Shown here: positions 46,676 through 60,150 of the stretch, one piece after another
How the letters are laid out: every line of letters begins with the position of its first letter
How positions within the stretch are numbered: position 1 is the stretch's first letter
NCBI GenBank assembly: GCA_023512835.1
Contig: CM042090.1
Location: 16,049,117 to 16,113,116, forward strand
Direction of reading: 5' to 3'
DNA length: 64,000 bases
Source: Taxillus chinensis
Lineage: Eukaryota; Streptophyta; Magnoliopsida; Santalales; Loranthaceae
Notes under the pieces: generated by a model
What the model was told of the DNA's origin: nothing
Database searches by the model: none
What the model saw: only the letters and a program-made list of their open reading frames with translations
Position numbers and translations under genes: made by a program

Positions 46676-49600
46676 TATATTTTTATATTTTTTATTACTT
46701 ATAAATGTTTTTAAATTTATTAAATTTATTATTTTTAAAAATAATATCATTATAACAAAGCAACTTCCTAAAGTATATCATGTAAAAATGTTCATAATGT
46801 CATTTTATTTTTCTGTGGTTATCATTAAAAAACAAATTATCGCGCATCCATCCAAGGTAACCGGGAAATAATTTTGCAACCCTGAAAATATTCAAACATT
46901 GATTTGTCGTGGTAATTTCAAAATATACGTAAACTACTTTTAAAACATTTAATTTAAAACACTTACAACATTCAAGTGAGTAACTACGTCAGCGAAGCAA
47001 CACCATCTACTTTCTCTTCGGAAATAATCACAATTATATGAGTAGGTTTAAAATTTTAACATATTAGAAGGCGATATTAATATAGCAATATGTTAATATA
47101 GTAATAAATGATTAAGTATAAGAGGCAAAAGTGTATTCATGTAATAAAACTTTAAAGTCTGTTGATTTTAAAAACCAAACAAACAAATGTGAGGAGTGGG
47201 TGGCAATTCAGATGGACATTGCTCTGTGCAAGAATTGCCATAAAAGCGAGGCCGAACTAGAAGGTATTGAAAAAAATATCACACGCGACATAGTTATATG
47301 ATAAACCACGACCATCCCTGATTTAGACTGTTGTATTGGTCTTTCTTTTCGTTGAAGCCCTATTATCATGCTAAGTCTTATTCTCCTATTAGATTGTTAT
47401 TTCTGCGTCCATGATTTAGTTTTTGTTTGAGCCCAATAGGTGTGTTTGTATGTTTTGGAAGAATAGTTGGTGTCACTGATAGTTATACTTCCAGTTTAAA
47501 ATGGGAAAACATATATTCATCAATGCAATTAAAGGTATCATAGTAATTTCGTATCATTTTAATGACGAAGGCAAAGTTAAATTTTTTTAATAAAAAAAAA
47601 AAGTGGTGATGGAGATGAAAAAAACTATTTTTACACGAAACACTTCGGCCAGTATTAATAGTTATAATATGTAAGGGCTGATTAAAAATAAAATTAAAAC
47701 AATCATCTGTATTTGGGCCGTGTATTCAGTCAAAGCGTGGGTAATGGCTCATAGGCCCGTGGGCCTCAGCAGTTAAAACACCCTAAATGGCCGGTGGACC
47801 CACGGTACAAACGATGATCGAATAAATGCTTTAGTGGGCCCATGTCACCAAAATGGGGAACACCGGAACAGCAGGCTGTTGTATTAATCCGGGGGCCCAA
47901 TAATGAATGAGTGCGTCCATTATTATCTACATCAGTTTGCCATGCCTCTTCTCCAACATCCGACTTAAGGATCGTACGTAACGATAACCAACCACCCATG
48001 TGGGCATTGCGTGCCGGTTAGGCGTAGACCAGTTCTTCCAGCAAGGGCATTTCAGTAAAATTCCATATGACACACCTTGGTTGTTTGGTCTGTAGAGGCT
48101 TATTTATTTATTTATTTATTTCAAGAGTACTACGTAACCCAAACTGCCAGCAAGCAAAGAAGGAGACAGACAACGAGTCTTATTCTTATTCTTTTACATA
48201 TAAATATATGTATATATATATCGTGACATTGCAATTAGGCCTAACTCTCCAAATAATACGTGCGGTGAATGTGACATTGGATTTGTGGACACGTGGGGTT
48301 CACTAGTTCTAGCGGGCAGCAACTACACAACGTGCTCGAGGCCTCCTCCCTACAACCGCCTACACTGATTCAAATTCAATGCCTAACTCGATAACTTTTG
48401 GGGCCTTCAAAAAGAGGGTGCCAACAAAGTCGTGTTTTTTCATTATTTCATCGGTGTGCTTCGATCCTAGCTTGTGCTTAATTACAAATTCGCTGTGAAT
48501 TAACCATTATATCATGCACATTTGATAGACAGACTTATACGTGCAATTTGAAATGATTGTTCACGAGCTTCAATTTTCACGATCAACGCCGAGGCTTTGG
48601 GATGCTTGTTTTATAATTTCAGACAACCCTCGACATTGTCATGCGTGCACTCACGAGTTATTCAGGAGTTTTTTGAAACGGGTTTTTTCGTTTTGCGCTT
48701 TAATTTGAAGACTTTTTTCTAGAGTTGAGTTTGAATAATAATTTTAGAGAATAAATTTTATTTAGTTGGAGATATAATATATTTTTAAAAGAATAATATT
48801 ATGTATTATTAAATTTGTGTGACCAGTAAATAACCGCAATATATTAATTATTAAATTATGATTATTCATCAATTAGTCACACAGTTTCACAAAACAAATT
48901 AGTTGCATAAATATTTTTATCGTTAAGAATGTGTTTTATTTTAAAAAGTAAATCTACATGATAATTTTTTAAAAAACTCAACCTAAGTGATAATGTAGAG
49001 AAAGATAAATAAATAAATTATATGTGACATAAGAAATACATTTAAATTAAAAATATTTAAAATAATTTTAAAAACTGTTAATTTATTTAGATAAGTTGAT
49101 TTAAATAAAGTAATAGACATATCAAATAAGATTTTTTAAATTAAATTATATTTTTAAAAACAATCGTTCAATCGATCAGAGTATCAAAACAGCGCCTACT
49201 CTCATGTGTCATCTACTCCACTCATTCTTTGTATTATGTATCATTTCGTAGGCTCCTTTATATTTTGAAAACAAATAATCAATAAGTATAATCATGCTTT
49301 ATAGGCCCAACTGAAAATTATAACAATTATTTAGGGGAAACAAATGTCAGATAATTGAAAGACAGGCCTGTGGATTTCTAACAATAATCGCATACACGAT
49401 ATTCTCGCAGGCCCAATTGAAAATTTACTTCTCGATTTTGATCTAGTGATTTCTTTTCTCCACGAAAAAAAAAAGATACAATTTCTCAAAATATTATTCC
49501 GAGGGCACCTTTTAAAACAATAAATTTTGTTTTTAAAATACATAGCATAGGCTGATTCCGTGGGATGGTTTAATCAATGGAGAAAGAAAGTTTTTAAAAA

Positions 49601-51113
49601 AAAAAAAACACTAAATCCAAAAAGTAGAATGATATAAAAATAATAAGAAGAGGAAAAAAAAAAAAAAGGGACGACCAACACAGTTACACAGCTCATGCAA
49701 ATAATTGCCGCACCAATATAGTTTTTTTCTTTCTTGTTTTTTGGCCCGCGGCACCAATATGAATACACACACACACACACTATATATATATATATATGAT
49801 AAAGTACAAGGTAGCGTAACGTGTGGCCCGCTTGTCCCCCACGTAAGGAAACACATTGCGTGGATGTGGATAATCCTAACGATGTTGAACTTGGTTTTCT
49901 AATGTGTTTCATCACCAAATCAATAAATATTTCTAACATAAACAGCCCCCCACCCTCATTGCCGGGTGTATACGGTAGAATGAAGATTAATAGGTTGATG
50001 ATTACAAACTCTCCGATTTCAATTTATGTGAGTTTAGTTATGTAATAATTTTTTTGAATAAAGGTTAATAATTTGGAGCCATGAAATTTTCAAATATATA
50101 AAAAATAAATTATTTAATAAAGAAAAAAATCAAATTACTTTTAGCTTGAGGGAGAGGGATGCATGTCTACAACGGGTAATTTATAATTACGTATATTTTT
50201 ATGTTGGAAAAGTCTAAATACATGTCTAAATGAATATGAAAGAAAAATGTATGTATTATTAAATTGCAATAATGGGTTATAAGTAAAATTATAAAACCAA
50301 GATAAAATTTTATATAATAATGGGTTAAAGACGTGTTAAAACCATTAAACCTTAAAAATTTTAAATTAAATTTTCCTTAACATGACATGTTCAATTAAAT
50401 AACTGATAAACAAATTTTTATGTCAAAATATATAATTAATCTTGCTAACGAGGCATTCGATTTGAAGGTTTTAAATTTAAAGGTGTTACAATAAGGTTAG
50501 TGTTAAAGAGTATAAATTTTAATGTCCAAAAACTTAAAAGGTTTTTCTTAATAGAAATTTTATTTTCGATAAAACTGTTATATATGTTAAATGATTTATT
50601 CTCTTAAGATTCTTCAAATAAAAAATACCAAATTTCTAGCCTGCAGGTGAAGTTTGAGGTTAATCCAAAACAACCCTCCACATCACCTCAATCTAGTGCA
50701 TCTTAATCTAGCTCAAAAACTCATGGCGTAAGTGTTTCTTTACCACACCAGCTCTAACGTGTTTTATTGCCAAAGATAGACCAAGACTGAAGCTATAGCT
50801 ACTTAATACTTTATAAAGCAAATTTAGTTACATATGCTCTAGATGTAGTTAAAAATATAGATGACAATTAAGAGTTATACACTTGCTTGGAAGCACTTAG
50901 TTGTAATGATTCAGATAAGTTAATGTGCAATAGGAAATGGAATTACAAAAACAATATATGGATTCTTGTAAAGTTACCTAAAAAAAAAATTATTGCAAAT
51001 GAATATTCAAAAAGAAAGAAAAATTTCATAAGCTAAAAATTTCAAGTTTACAAGACTCATTAACGAATTATAGTGAAATTCTTCCCTCTAGCCCATTTGA
51101 TTTTTCCTTCACG

Positions 51114-51116
<3 letters not shown>

Positions 51117-51184
<68 letters not shown>
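51117..51184. repeat. (AT)34 microsatellite
   Basis: Uninterrupted AT dinucleotide repeat of about 68 bp. Confidence 0.95.
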
Positions 51185-51187
<3 letters not shown>

Positions 51188-51808
51188 TCTCTCGTTTCTT
51201 TTCTCATGAGGTTTATTGATACTTAATTTTTTGATATTATTATTCCTATCAATTATACCAAACTCATAAAACATCTACAGCAGTGATCGACCAGATCATT
51301 CATGAAACGAGGGCCGCCCGGCCGCATGTTAGTCATAAGGTTAAAACCAAGGAGTAATTTACTTTTACCCACGGAAATCTCCCCGCATGCAATTGGGAGT
51401 AGAAATCTGACCCGGAGATCTGAAGTTCCTTCTGCTGACCAGAAACCTCGATCGATGCGAAGTCCCATGAAAGGAACATGCGTGTCTTTTTTTTCCTTTT
51501 CCTTATTTCACTAAGCAACAAGCACAATCTAAATACCAAAATATAAATAAATAAATTAAAGAGTTAATTAATAAAACCAAATATTCCCCTCGTAAGTTAA
51601 GTTTAATTATAGGCAGTAGCCAGTAGGAAAGGAAAATTTTGGAAGACCTGATTGTTTTTCTCCATAAAAGACAAGAGTGGCTGGTACATAACCAGTGTGG
51701 AAGTACAGCATCCCAAGTGTTTGCCGCTGCATACACTGTTGCTGACCTAGTGACCTTTCACCCTTCTAATTTCTTTCTTCTGATCAATTCCACAAATTTT
51801 CCGTCTCT

Positions 51809-51810
<2 letters not shown>

Positions 51811-51840
<30 letters not shown>

Positions 51841-51863
51841 TATTATTATTATTATTATTATTA
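51811..51863. repeat. (AAT)10 joined to (ATT)n: perfect trinucleotide inverted repeat
   Basis: AAT repeats for 30 bp switch strand-sense to TATT repeats for about 23 bp, so the tract can fold back on itself. Confidence 0.9.
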
Positions 51864-53109
51864 CGCAGCTGCAAGCTCGTGAATGTATAGTAAATACACC
51901 AAAGAACGATTAACAGTCCGGAGGCCCAAACAAGCTAGCTAGCGACTACATACTTTATAATCATTGATTGTTTAATTGTAATATTATTATTATTATAATT
52001 ATTATATTCATAACCCTATCTTTCTCAGTGTTATATATAAATAAAAAAACACCCAAACTTTTAGAATATATAGTTTTGATATATCTTTTTAAGAGAAACT
52101 TTATTAAAAGTACAACGATTATGGCATGTCCCTCCGCCGTGAAGGACAACTAACCAAACTAGAGACATATTGAAACCACGTTTGAATGGGTTTAAATGAA
52201 TTAAATTAAGGTGCACATGCAATTAACGGCCTCCCAATAACCATGTTTGAATTCATCAGTTGATTGTTTAATTTGCATTCAACAATAATTTGTAGGCCGT
52301 AGTCTTTTAAAAGACACACGAACATAAACAAATATATAAATCACTGACAATTCATGGCCTTTGTTGGCATATATATGCTAATGCATTTTGGAAAATGTCA
52401 GTGCTACTAGTAATATATTTATTGTTATTGAATTAATATTAATTTTTTAAAAAACTTATAATCGATCCACAGATTAAAAGTGGTACCTCAACCCCTTTTT
52501 TTGTTTTTTTTGGTTTTTCAACAAATGAGTGTAAACACGCACCACCATGCATATTGTGGTGGCTTCCTGCGGAAATTTTGGGGGCGAAACTCGAGTGCTA
52601 GTGTTGACCAATGCGTAGCGGTGAATAATAATAATGATAAAATATCACACAAAGGTCTCCCACGTTTTCGTCAGAAGGTTATGATCATGTCTCACGACCC
52701 TACCAATAATTTCCTATTTCAAGTCCAATTAATATATTCTGTAAATATATATATATATAGTAATATAGGGTTATAATTAATCACTGAAGTCGATATCAGT
52801 TGAAGCTTAATAAAAATCTTAATTACATGTGATTGGCTACGCATTAGTTTAAATTTTATTTAAAGTTCTCTTTTGACCCTTTCTAAATAGAGAGAGCCAC
52901 ATCTTGATTACATCAATAACTCCGTACACAAATGCCATAATGAAAACTACTGCACTGGCCACGGCAATTGGTTAATTAGCCCTTTTATAATTTTATTCGA
53001 AGATCATTAAAACAACGAATCCAAAACAATATACGGGGAAATGATTTACGCGGTTAGTATTTAAAAAACCAATAATATCACGAGGCAGAAGAACACAACA
53101 ATTGCGAAA

Positions 53110-53330
53110 GAGACACTGTCGGGTTCCGTGGGGGCCACTGGTTCGGAACGACTGTACCTTTTCCCGACATACGATCGCGCGCCAAAATGGGCCCCCCCCA
53201 CGGGCCTGTGGTTCCGGAGCAGCCCATCCCCGTCGTGTTCTCCGTAAACGCAAAGTATGTGGCGGGTGGGTCTAAAACCCGAGAGTTGTCGTGCAAGTGA
53301 CTTGAACCAACCACGTGTGATTACTTTGAG
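53110..53330. other. GC-rich island in AT-rich intergenic DNA
   Basis: About 220 bp clearly GC-richer than its surroundings. It contains TGGGCCC runs (53189-53200), CACGGGCC and CCACGTGTG (53311-53319, an E-box/G-box-like motif). No coding support. It may be a relic of a promoter or a transposon. Confidence 0.35.
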
Positions 53331-54063
53331 TAATAACACATATTACCCGGAATTATATAATTAATGAATAACAGTATATTAAATTATTTAAATATGTTTG
53401 CCATAATCAGTTTTCGGGAAAAATGGACCAAGATATGTAAACGTTGCAGCGAGGTGTGTGGTTAGCAATTTTGAATTGGATTTATTGACTCCAGGGGGGA
53501 GCGTCATAGTTTGTGATGATTAATTGTGGATAGGTTGGATTGTATCATGCCCGCGTGAATGCAGAAGAAGAATGACAAGAATGACCGTAAAAATTATATA
53601 CAAATAATATTTTATTATGATAGCTAAGGTTGTTATTTGATATATTCAAAATGATGAATAATTAAATTTTATATACGTATATTTTTGATTAAAATTTAAC
53701 TAAAAAATAATTCGCCTACTGTAAATGCTCTTAATTAGTCTTAACCATATATACTTGTTAATAGATTGGATATAATATATTGATCTAAATTCAAATTATA
53801 ATTTTTTTTAATTAAATGTAATTATTTAAATATTTTAATTAAAATTTTATTTTAAAATTAATTATATATACTTATTTTGATACCCAAAAAATATTAAATC
53901 TGATTTTAATATCTGATAAAGCGAGTTTTAATCTAAATTTCAATTTTCAAAATCTCTGACTAACATATAGATGACAAACCGGATATTTTTGTATACAAAA
54001 CAAAGTTTAAAGCATACGAAGCTCTAGCGTATATCATCAAGTCGAACTAATAGCACTTAACAA

Positions 54064-54357
54064 AAAATTAATTTGTTTAAGTAAAATTGATGGTTTATAG
54101 CGAATTAAAAAGAAAAGAAATGTTTCATTAATTAAAATGACAATGTGTAAGGCAACAAACAATCTAGCATACATAAGCACATGTCTTTCTTGATGAACAA
54201 CATAACATCCTTAGATATGGTTTACGTAAAATAATGCATATATTACGTAAGCACTTGTTATGTTGTAACAAACAATCTAGCATACATAAGCACTTGTTAT
54301 GTTGTTATGAACAACAACATAACAAAATTAATTTGTTTAAGTAAAATTGATGGTTTA
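54064..54357. repeat. Nested short duplications in A-B-B-A order
   Basis: Unit A (AATTTGTTTAAGTAAAATTG, part of about 34 bp) occurs at 54064-54097 and 54324-54357. Unit B (AACAATCTAGCATACATAAG, part of 27 bp) occurs at 54153-54180 and 54267-54293. All copies have the same orientation. Confidence 0.8.
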
Positions 54358-57300
54358 CATTAAAAATAACGCATAGATTTGATGTAAAGGAAAATATGTC
54401 ATTTAATGATATGAGGTTATTTCAAATCAATAGAAGCTCTCGATGACACAAGCCTAATGTACCATAGTCTCTTTAAGTAAAATCGTTTTTTATTAAAACA
54501 AGACTTAGAAAAGAAAGAAGTAAATATTACTTGATGACACAAAAACCATACATATTGTGACACCAAAAGCTTTGACACACATAATCATGACATATTAGAA
54601 CTTATGAAATTCCAAACAATAGCGCTTCAAAGACTAACAGATTACATAAGCATGACATATGAGGTGCTTTGGACCTCTTATATAACAACATTTTTACATT
54701 AAAAGGGTTCATTGGCAAATGAGTTCAAGTTCTTCAAAGTTGACAATGGTGTTTTGGCTCTGAGTGATGTACAAGTATACCTAGCTTGTAAGACAATATT
54801 TATTGAGTATGATGACACACTATTTTTAATTGACATATCAAAAGCTTTTGCTAATATTATTAGGCCAGAAACAAAGACAGAAGTAAGAAACTGGGCCATG
54901 ATCTCATTACCCCCCATTTTTCCCCTAAGAATATATATATATATATACACACACACATATATACATATATATATATTTAAAATTTATTTATTTATAATCA
55001 TATTATTATAATATTAGCAAAAAATGAAACGAGTTATAGTTTTATATTAGCATGATACTAATATATAATTGTTAATATAAAATCTTTAAGATTGTAAGTA
55101 TGAATTAACAAATTATATGATTGTTAACTTAAAGATATAAATTAATGGATCTTTATTAGAGTAAGTCATTGATTCCTAAATTAACGAATTACATAATTTA
55201 ATATCGTAGTCCTGGATTAATTTAATTTATATCATAGAGAATAATATATAATTATATATAATATAAAACTGATAAATTAATTAAGTTATATATATACATA
55301 TCGAATTATATCAATTGTAAGTATATATATCAGAGTGTGACGAAATAAAAACATAACTTTTTTTATAGATATAAAATATATATATAGTTATATTTTTAAA
55401 TTTTATTAGTAATATAACTTACTGTCCAAGTGTTAACAATAAAAATATTATTAATTATAATAATAGTAAATAAATTATACAATCTTAAAAAAATTATTTT
55501 GCTGCGACCTAAATCTCTCAAGCCTGAAAATGTTGGAGGACACATCAATGAACAGTTTTTAACATCAAAATTCATATAGAAAGCGCTTATGACGGGCGTT
55601 TGTAATTAATTTAAAGTGACTAAGTGACAAGAAATTTTTAATTCGAAGCTAAAAAATGATGAGAAGATATTATTATTTTTAAAAATATTATGTCTCATAA
55701 ATTTAAAATAATTAATAATAATAAAAATTCATATCAACTTACCGTTTTAAGAACCATCCTTATTTTCAGGGAAAAAAAAGCAAGTTTCCCAAACAACCTG
55801 GAATCCTGTACCTCTGTATCAACCTATATATCATCGTTTTTCTTTTCTTCTTTGTATTTATGGCAAGATTAGATGTGTACCGTCTTATTTATTGAAATCA
55901 AGACACCTAGGCGTTAATAGATTTCCAATTTGGCAACAGGCCGCCGTTGACCGGCCAATTTTCCATGCAGAAAGCTCGAGTATGCATAAAAAGTAGCACT
56001 GATTTCCATTTTCCCACGTAAAACAGCAGAAATGGGGGGGCCCTGTTCTGGTTGAAGCTAAATTTGATGACGATGGATGTGTATAATACAAAGACGTTAG
56101 CCTCGGTTGTGAGTTTATTATTATTATTATTTATTTCATGATACACAACTGTTAAAGGGAAAGGGGTACGTACGTGTGTGTGTGTGTTTTTTTGCTCGTG
56201 ATGTCTTGAATGTTGTCTAGACCTCATGACTGAAGTAGGGAACGACTAGCTCCAGCCTCACCGTAATACTTTCAAATTATTAGTCTTTTTGCGTTGAAGG
56301 ATGGAAAAAAGAAGAAGAGGAAGAATATGGGAATGAGAAATATAAAAGCATACACCAATGCAAATAAGTGAGTGATTTGAAACTACAGTGAGAAGTGAAG
56401 TGTAAAAAATTAATAATACTAACTAAACACGTCTGACCAACATAATCCACGAAGCACCAGCAATCACTATATTATATTATATATATACCCACGTTCGACA
56501 AAATAAGTTAACCTCTCATAAATGTGTTTTATTATGAGCCCTTGGAGAACTAGCATAAATAATATAAAGCATTCGTATAGGTTAGGTGTAATAAACTTTT
56601 TTCAAAAAAATTTATGAGATAAATTTATAAATTTACAAAAAAGTATTGCTTCAAATCCATACTTTATTTCCATAAAAATTTCATATATATATATATAGTT
56701 GTATACATGTAAACTTTTGATTGATTAAGATAATTGAAAAAGAAAAAAGGTACTTAATACAGAATAAGTATACTGTTTATTCTCAAAACAAGGATGAAAA
56801 AGTCAAACCTGATGTTAGATGCTCCTAGAACATCTTCAATATTTTAGTTAAAGTCAAATTTAACTTAAACTCTATATATTTTTTTCAATGGTACAATTGT
56901 AACTTAAATTATATTTAGTTTCAACAAAAATTTAAGTTAAATTTTACTAAAATTATACTTTTAGTTAATGCTGTCACATCATACTCTCACCCTAAAATTT
57001 CAATCTACCTTTCATGCTTGTCTCCAACAAAGGTAAATTAGAAAAAATTAATTTAATCAATTAAAATTAGCTAACACAATTAAAGTTATTTTTATTTAAA
57101 GTTATATTTAAGAAGCTAAATATAATTTTAACTAAAAAATATAACACAATTAAAAAGGCTTTTAAGACGTGTGATTACTCCTTGTCTCCAACAAAGAATT
57201 TACAAAATAACTCCATGGTCTAATTATTTTAAATTTCATAAAAAATATTTTCTAGATTTTGAAAAACTAATTAATAATTAACATTTATTATATTACATGT

Positions 57301-60150
57301 ATAAAGTATGATGTATGGTAAATTATAAACTAATTGACGGTTCGTAAAAAGGATTCACTATTTTGAGTACATTTTATAATGTTTAAGTAATATATTTATC
57401 TCACTCTTAGAGTGTGCCATTTAAGTTTTACTAGGTTTTATTTCCAACACTAAAAATTATCTTTATTTTACTGGGTTATGTTTTGTACAGGCCTTGTGTG
57501 CACACCTAATGTGTCATTAATTCATTGGTTATGATCATCACTGGTGCTACATATCTAATCACTAGTGAGACATGACTAAATCAATGAGCGAATAGAATGT
57601 TAACATATCAAGTTTATGCGAGGCTTGTGTAAAAGTAAGTTTATATATATTTTTATGTTGTTTCCTTAGTTGGATAAGCAAAATAAACTATGCTATTTCT
57701 TTTTATAATTTTGGCAACAAATGTTTGCTTCCATCCATTGGAAGCTAATATGATATGGTTTGCACCAACTAGTTAAACTATGACAACCTTAGTAGTCATG
57801 CAACAATATAATAAGTAGTTTAGTGTTGTTATACAGTAAAAGCTAGTACAATACAAAGAGACGGGAATTTGATGTAGAATTAAAATGACTCATATTGCGT
57901 GTTCCATTGTGTTACTTTTGGAGAAAGACTATGAGCATCACATGACATTTGGGAAGCTTTGAGATCAATGTGTTAAAGTTATTTACAAATTTGGAGAATC
58001 TGGCATTAAACATAGTTCAAGAAGTTCTTTAATTATACACGTTGTGAAAGCACTTGATTGTTGATATTTTAATACTTGATCATTTGCTTACTAGGTTATA
58101 ACGATTGATTTTTGACTTGAAATAAATTTTTATATCTCATTTTATATAATGATAAACAATGTGTATGATTTGGTGATGTTTTCTAAATTTATAAGGTCAA
58201 ATTCTTGTTATAATTTCAATGGCTTATATTTTACATTCGGTTCAACATAATCTTCTTAAACAAATCAAGATAATAAATTTTTTTAAATGACATGTTTGGT
58301 ATACTCCAAAAACAGAGACATTTAATGATTTTTTGTGATTAAGTTCGTATTAATTAATAATGATAAAATAAATAAAAGAGAGGAAAGAACATAGAACGAA
58401 AAATAAAAGTGAAAAAGCTATAAAATAATGGATAATTGTCTTTTTTTTTTATTTTTCTTGAATTACTTTTTGTTATCAGCTAGAAGATTAAAAATACAAA
58501 GCACTTCAAACCTTAAAAAGGCTCAACCAGGATGGAGTCAATAGTTTACATGAACGGGGGGGCTACTGTATGAACTAATTTTTTTTCATGCATAATAATT
58601 TAAAAAAAATATCAATATAATATTTGCTAACAAAACCTAAAACATCATCAATTTAAAGATACATAAGACTATCTCCAATTGATGATGATACTCCAATGAT
58701 ACATTAGTTTGTTACATAAGATACATAAGACTATACAAAAGATACATTAATTTTAATTTGTTACAATAACATTATAACTAATAATACTTTAATGATACGT
58801 TAGTTATATTTTTATTTAACATTTATTTTCTCCAATTACCCTTATCCTTCAAAATTCAAATATTTCAAATCCCTAATTATACAACAAGAGAGATGTCGAA
58901 CAAACCCTAGTCTACGAAGTGTTTTACCTACCTCAATCAAGGCCCCACACTTCCACCGTTGTCATCCTTGAATCGATCATGTTGGTCTCCTTTGCCGCAG
59001 TGGTCGCACAAGGAGTACCCGAGCAGGGAGTGAGACCGGAACACAGAGAGTAACCGATGTGAATTTTTATCTTATTAACTGACGTGACAAGATGAACAAA
59101 ATAAAAAATAAAAGTTATATTTATTTTTTTATTTTTACTTTTGTTAATAAACCATTAGCAGCCTAATTAAATGGCCTTCGAACCAACACTAGATTGAAGA
59201 TTAACCTCGCAGATTTGTTTATCATAAATGATATTTTAGATTTTATAATAAAAACAGAGTAAGCTAAAAAAAAAAACTACACAGTGAAAGGGCGGATAGA
59301 AAGGGGGAAGCGAGCAAACAAAAGTAGACAAAAATAATAGGCAAGAACGCATCTTTCACCTCCTGCTTTCGCCCCTTTTCATGACTAAGGTCCTCCCCCA
59401 CACCCCAAATCTCTCTTTCACTGCAAAAAGAAAAAGCACACTCGGCCTGACCCCTATAACATCAAATACACAAAAACAGAGACTGAGAACACATTAATAT
59501 ATACTGAAAACATGGAAGAAAAGAGGTCACCCAGCCGTCCCCCAATTGCGGGCCCTCTTTCTCCCCAAGAAAACAAAAAAAAAAAAAAAAAAAAAAAAAA
59601 CAACTCCCACAAGAACACAAATTCCCAAAGAAAATCGATAATCTATCATCTGTCATTTCTATAGCGCTGTACACTTCAACTTATTGAAGAAAACCTCTCC
59701 CTCTAACCCCTTTTTTTAATCTTCCCAGGCCTCTGGGAAATATATTCGGCGGCGTTCCCCTGGGATCAAATCTTTCACATTCCTAGGATGTCCCAAAATT
59801 TTCCAACGAAACAAAAAAATGAAAAAAAATGAAATCAGGATCATCCTCCATCCTCCTACCTCCCCTGCATGTACAAGAACTCCCCATCAATGGCTGACCT
59901 CCAAAAACTCAGCCCCATGCAGCACCCACCCAAAACGTCCCGATATCATGGCTTGCCAAAAAATGATAATATATGCATTGACCATTGTGATATCTTGGCC
60001 AGCCAAAAGCACTTTGTCCCACTGTTCCCCGCATTGAGTTGTATGAATCTTAAGAGTGTTGAATGTGCACGGACGTGCTCGGAACACACCAGATTCAACG
60101 GGTAAATTAAGTAGATTTCGGTGCTCCTTTTTGTGCTCTATTACTTGGTG

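Larger units (their letters stand above)
45294..60150. other. 14.9-kb gene-free AT-rich region
   Basis: After the S13 3' UTR and before the kinase 3' UTR I find no reading frame with family features, no tRNA and no rRNA. Contents: a tandem repeat of a GGTCACATTGGC unit (46619-46675), GGCCCA-rich sequence at 47717-47900, (AT)34 at 51117-51184, a (AAT)n(ATT)n inverted tract at 51811-51863, a GC-rich island at 53110-53330, nested short repeats at 54064-54357, and weak MITE-like stretches (about 56820-57160, 58660-59165). Short open frames such as 54712-55011 and 52480-52776 have no recognisable domain. The right end (about 59850-60150) is probably the kinase 3' UTR; a run of about 24 A lies at 59576-59599. 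Confidence 0.6.

Noticed and set aside
54712..55011. 99-codon frame MANEFKFFKVDNG...
   Set aside because: No recognisable domain, runs into an AT repeat, and has no splice partners; at most a transposon relic.
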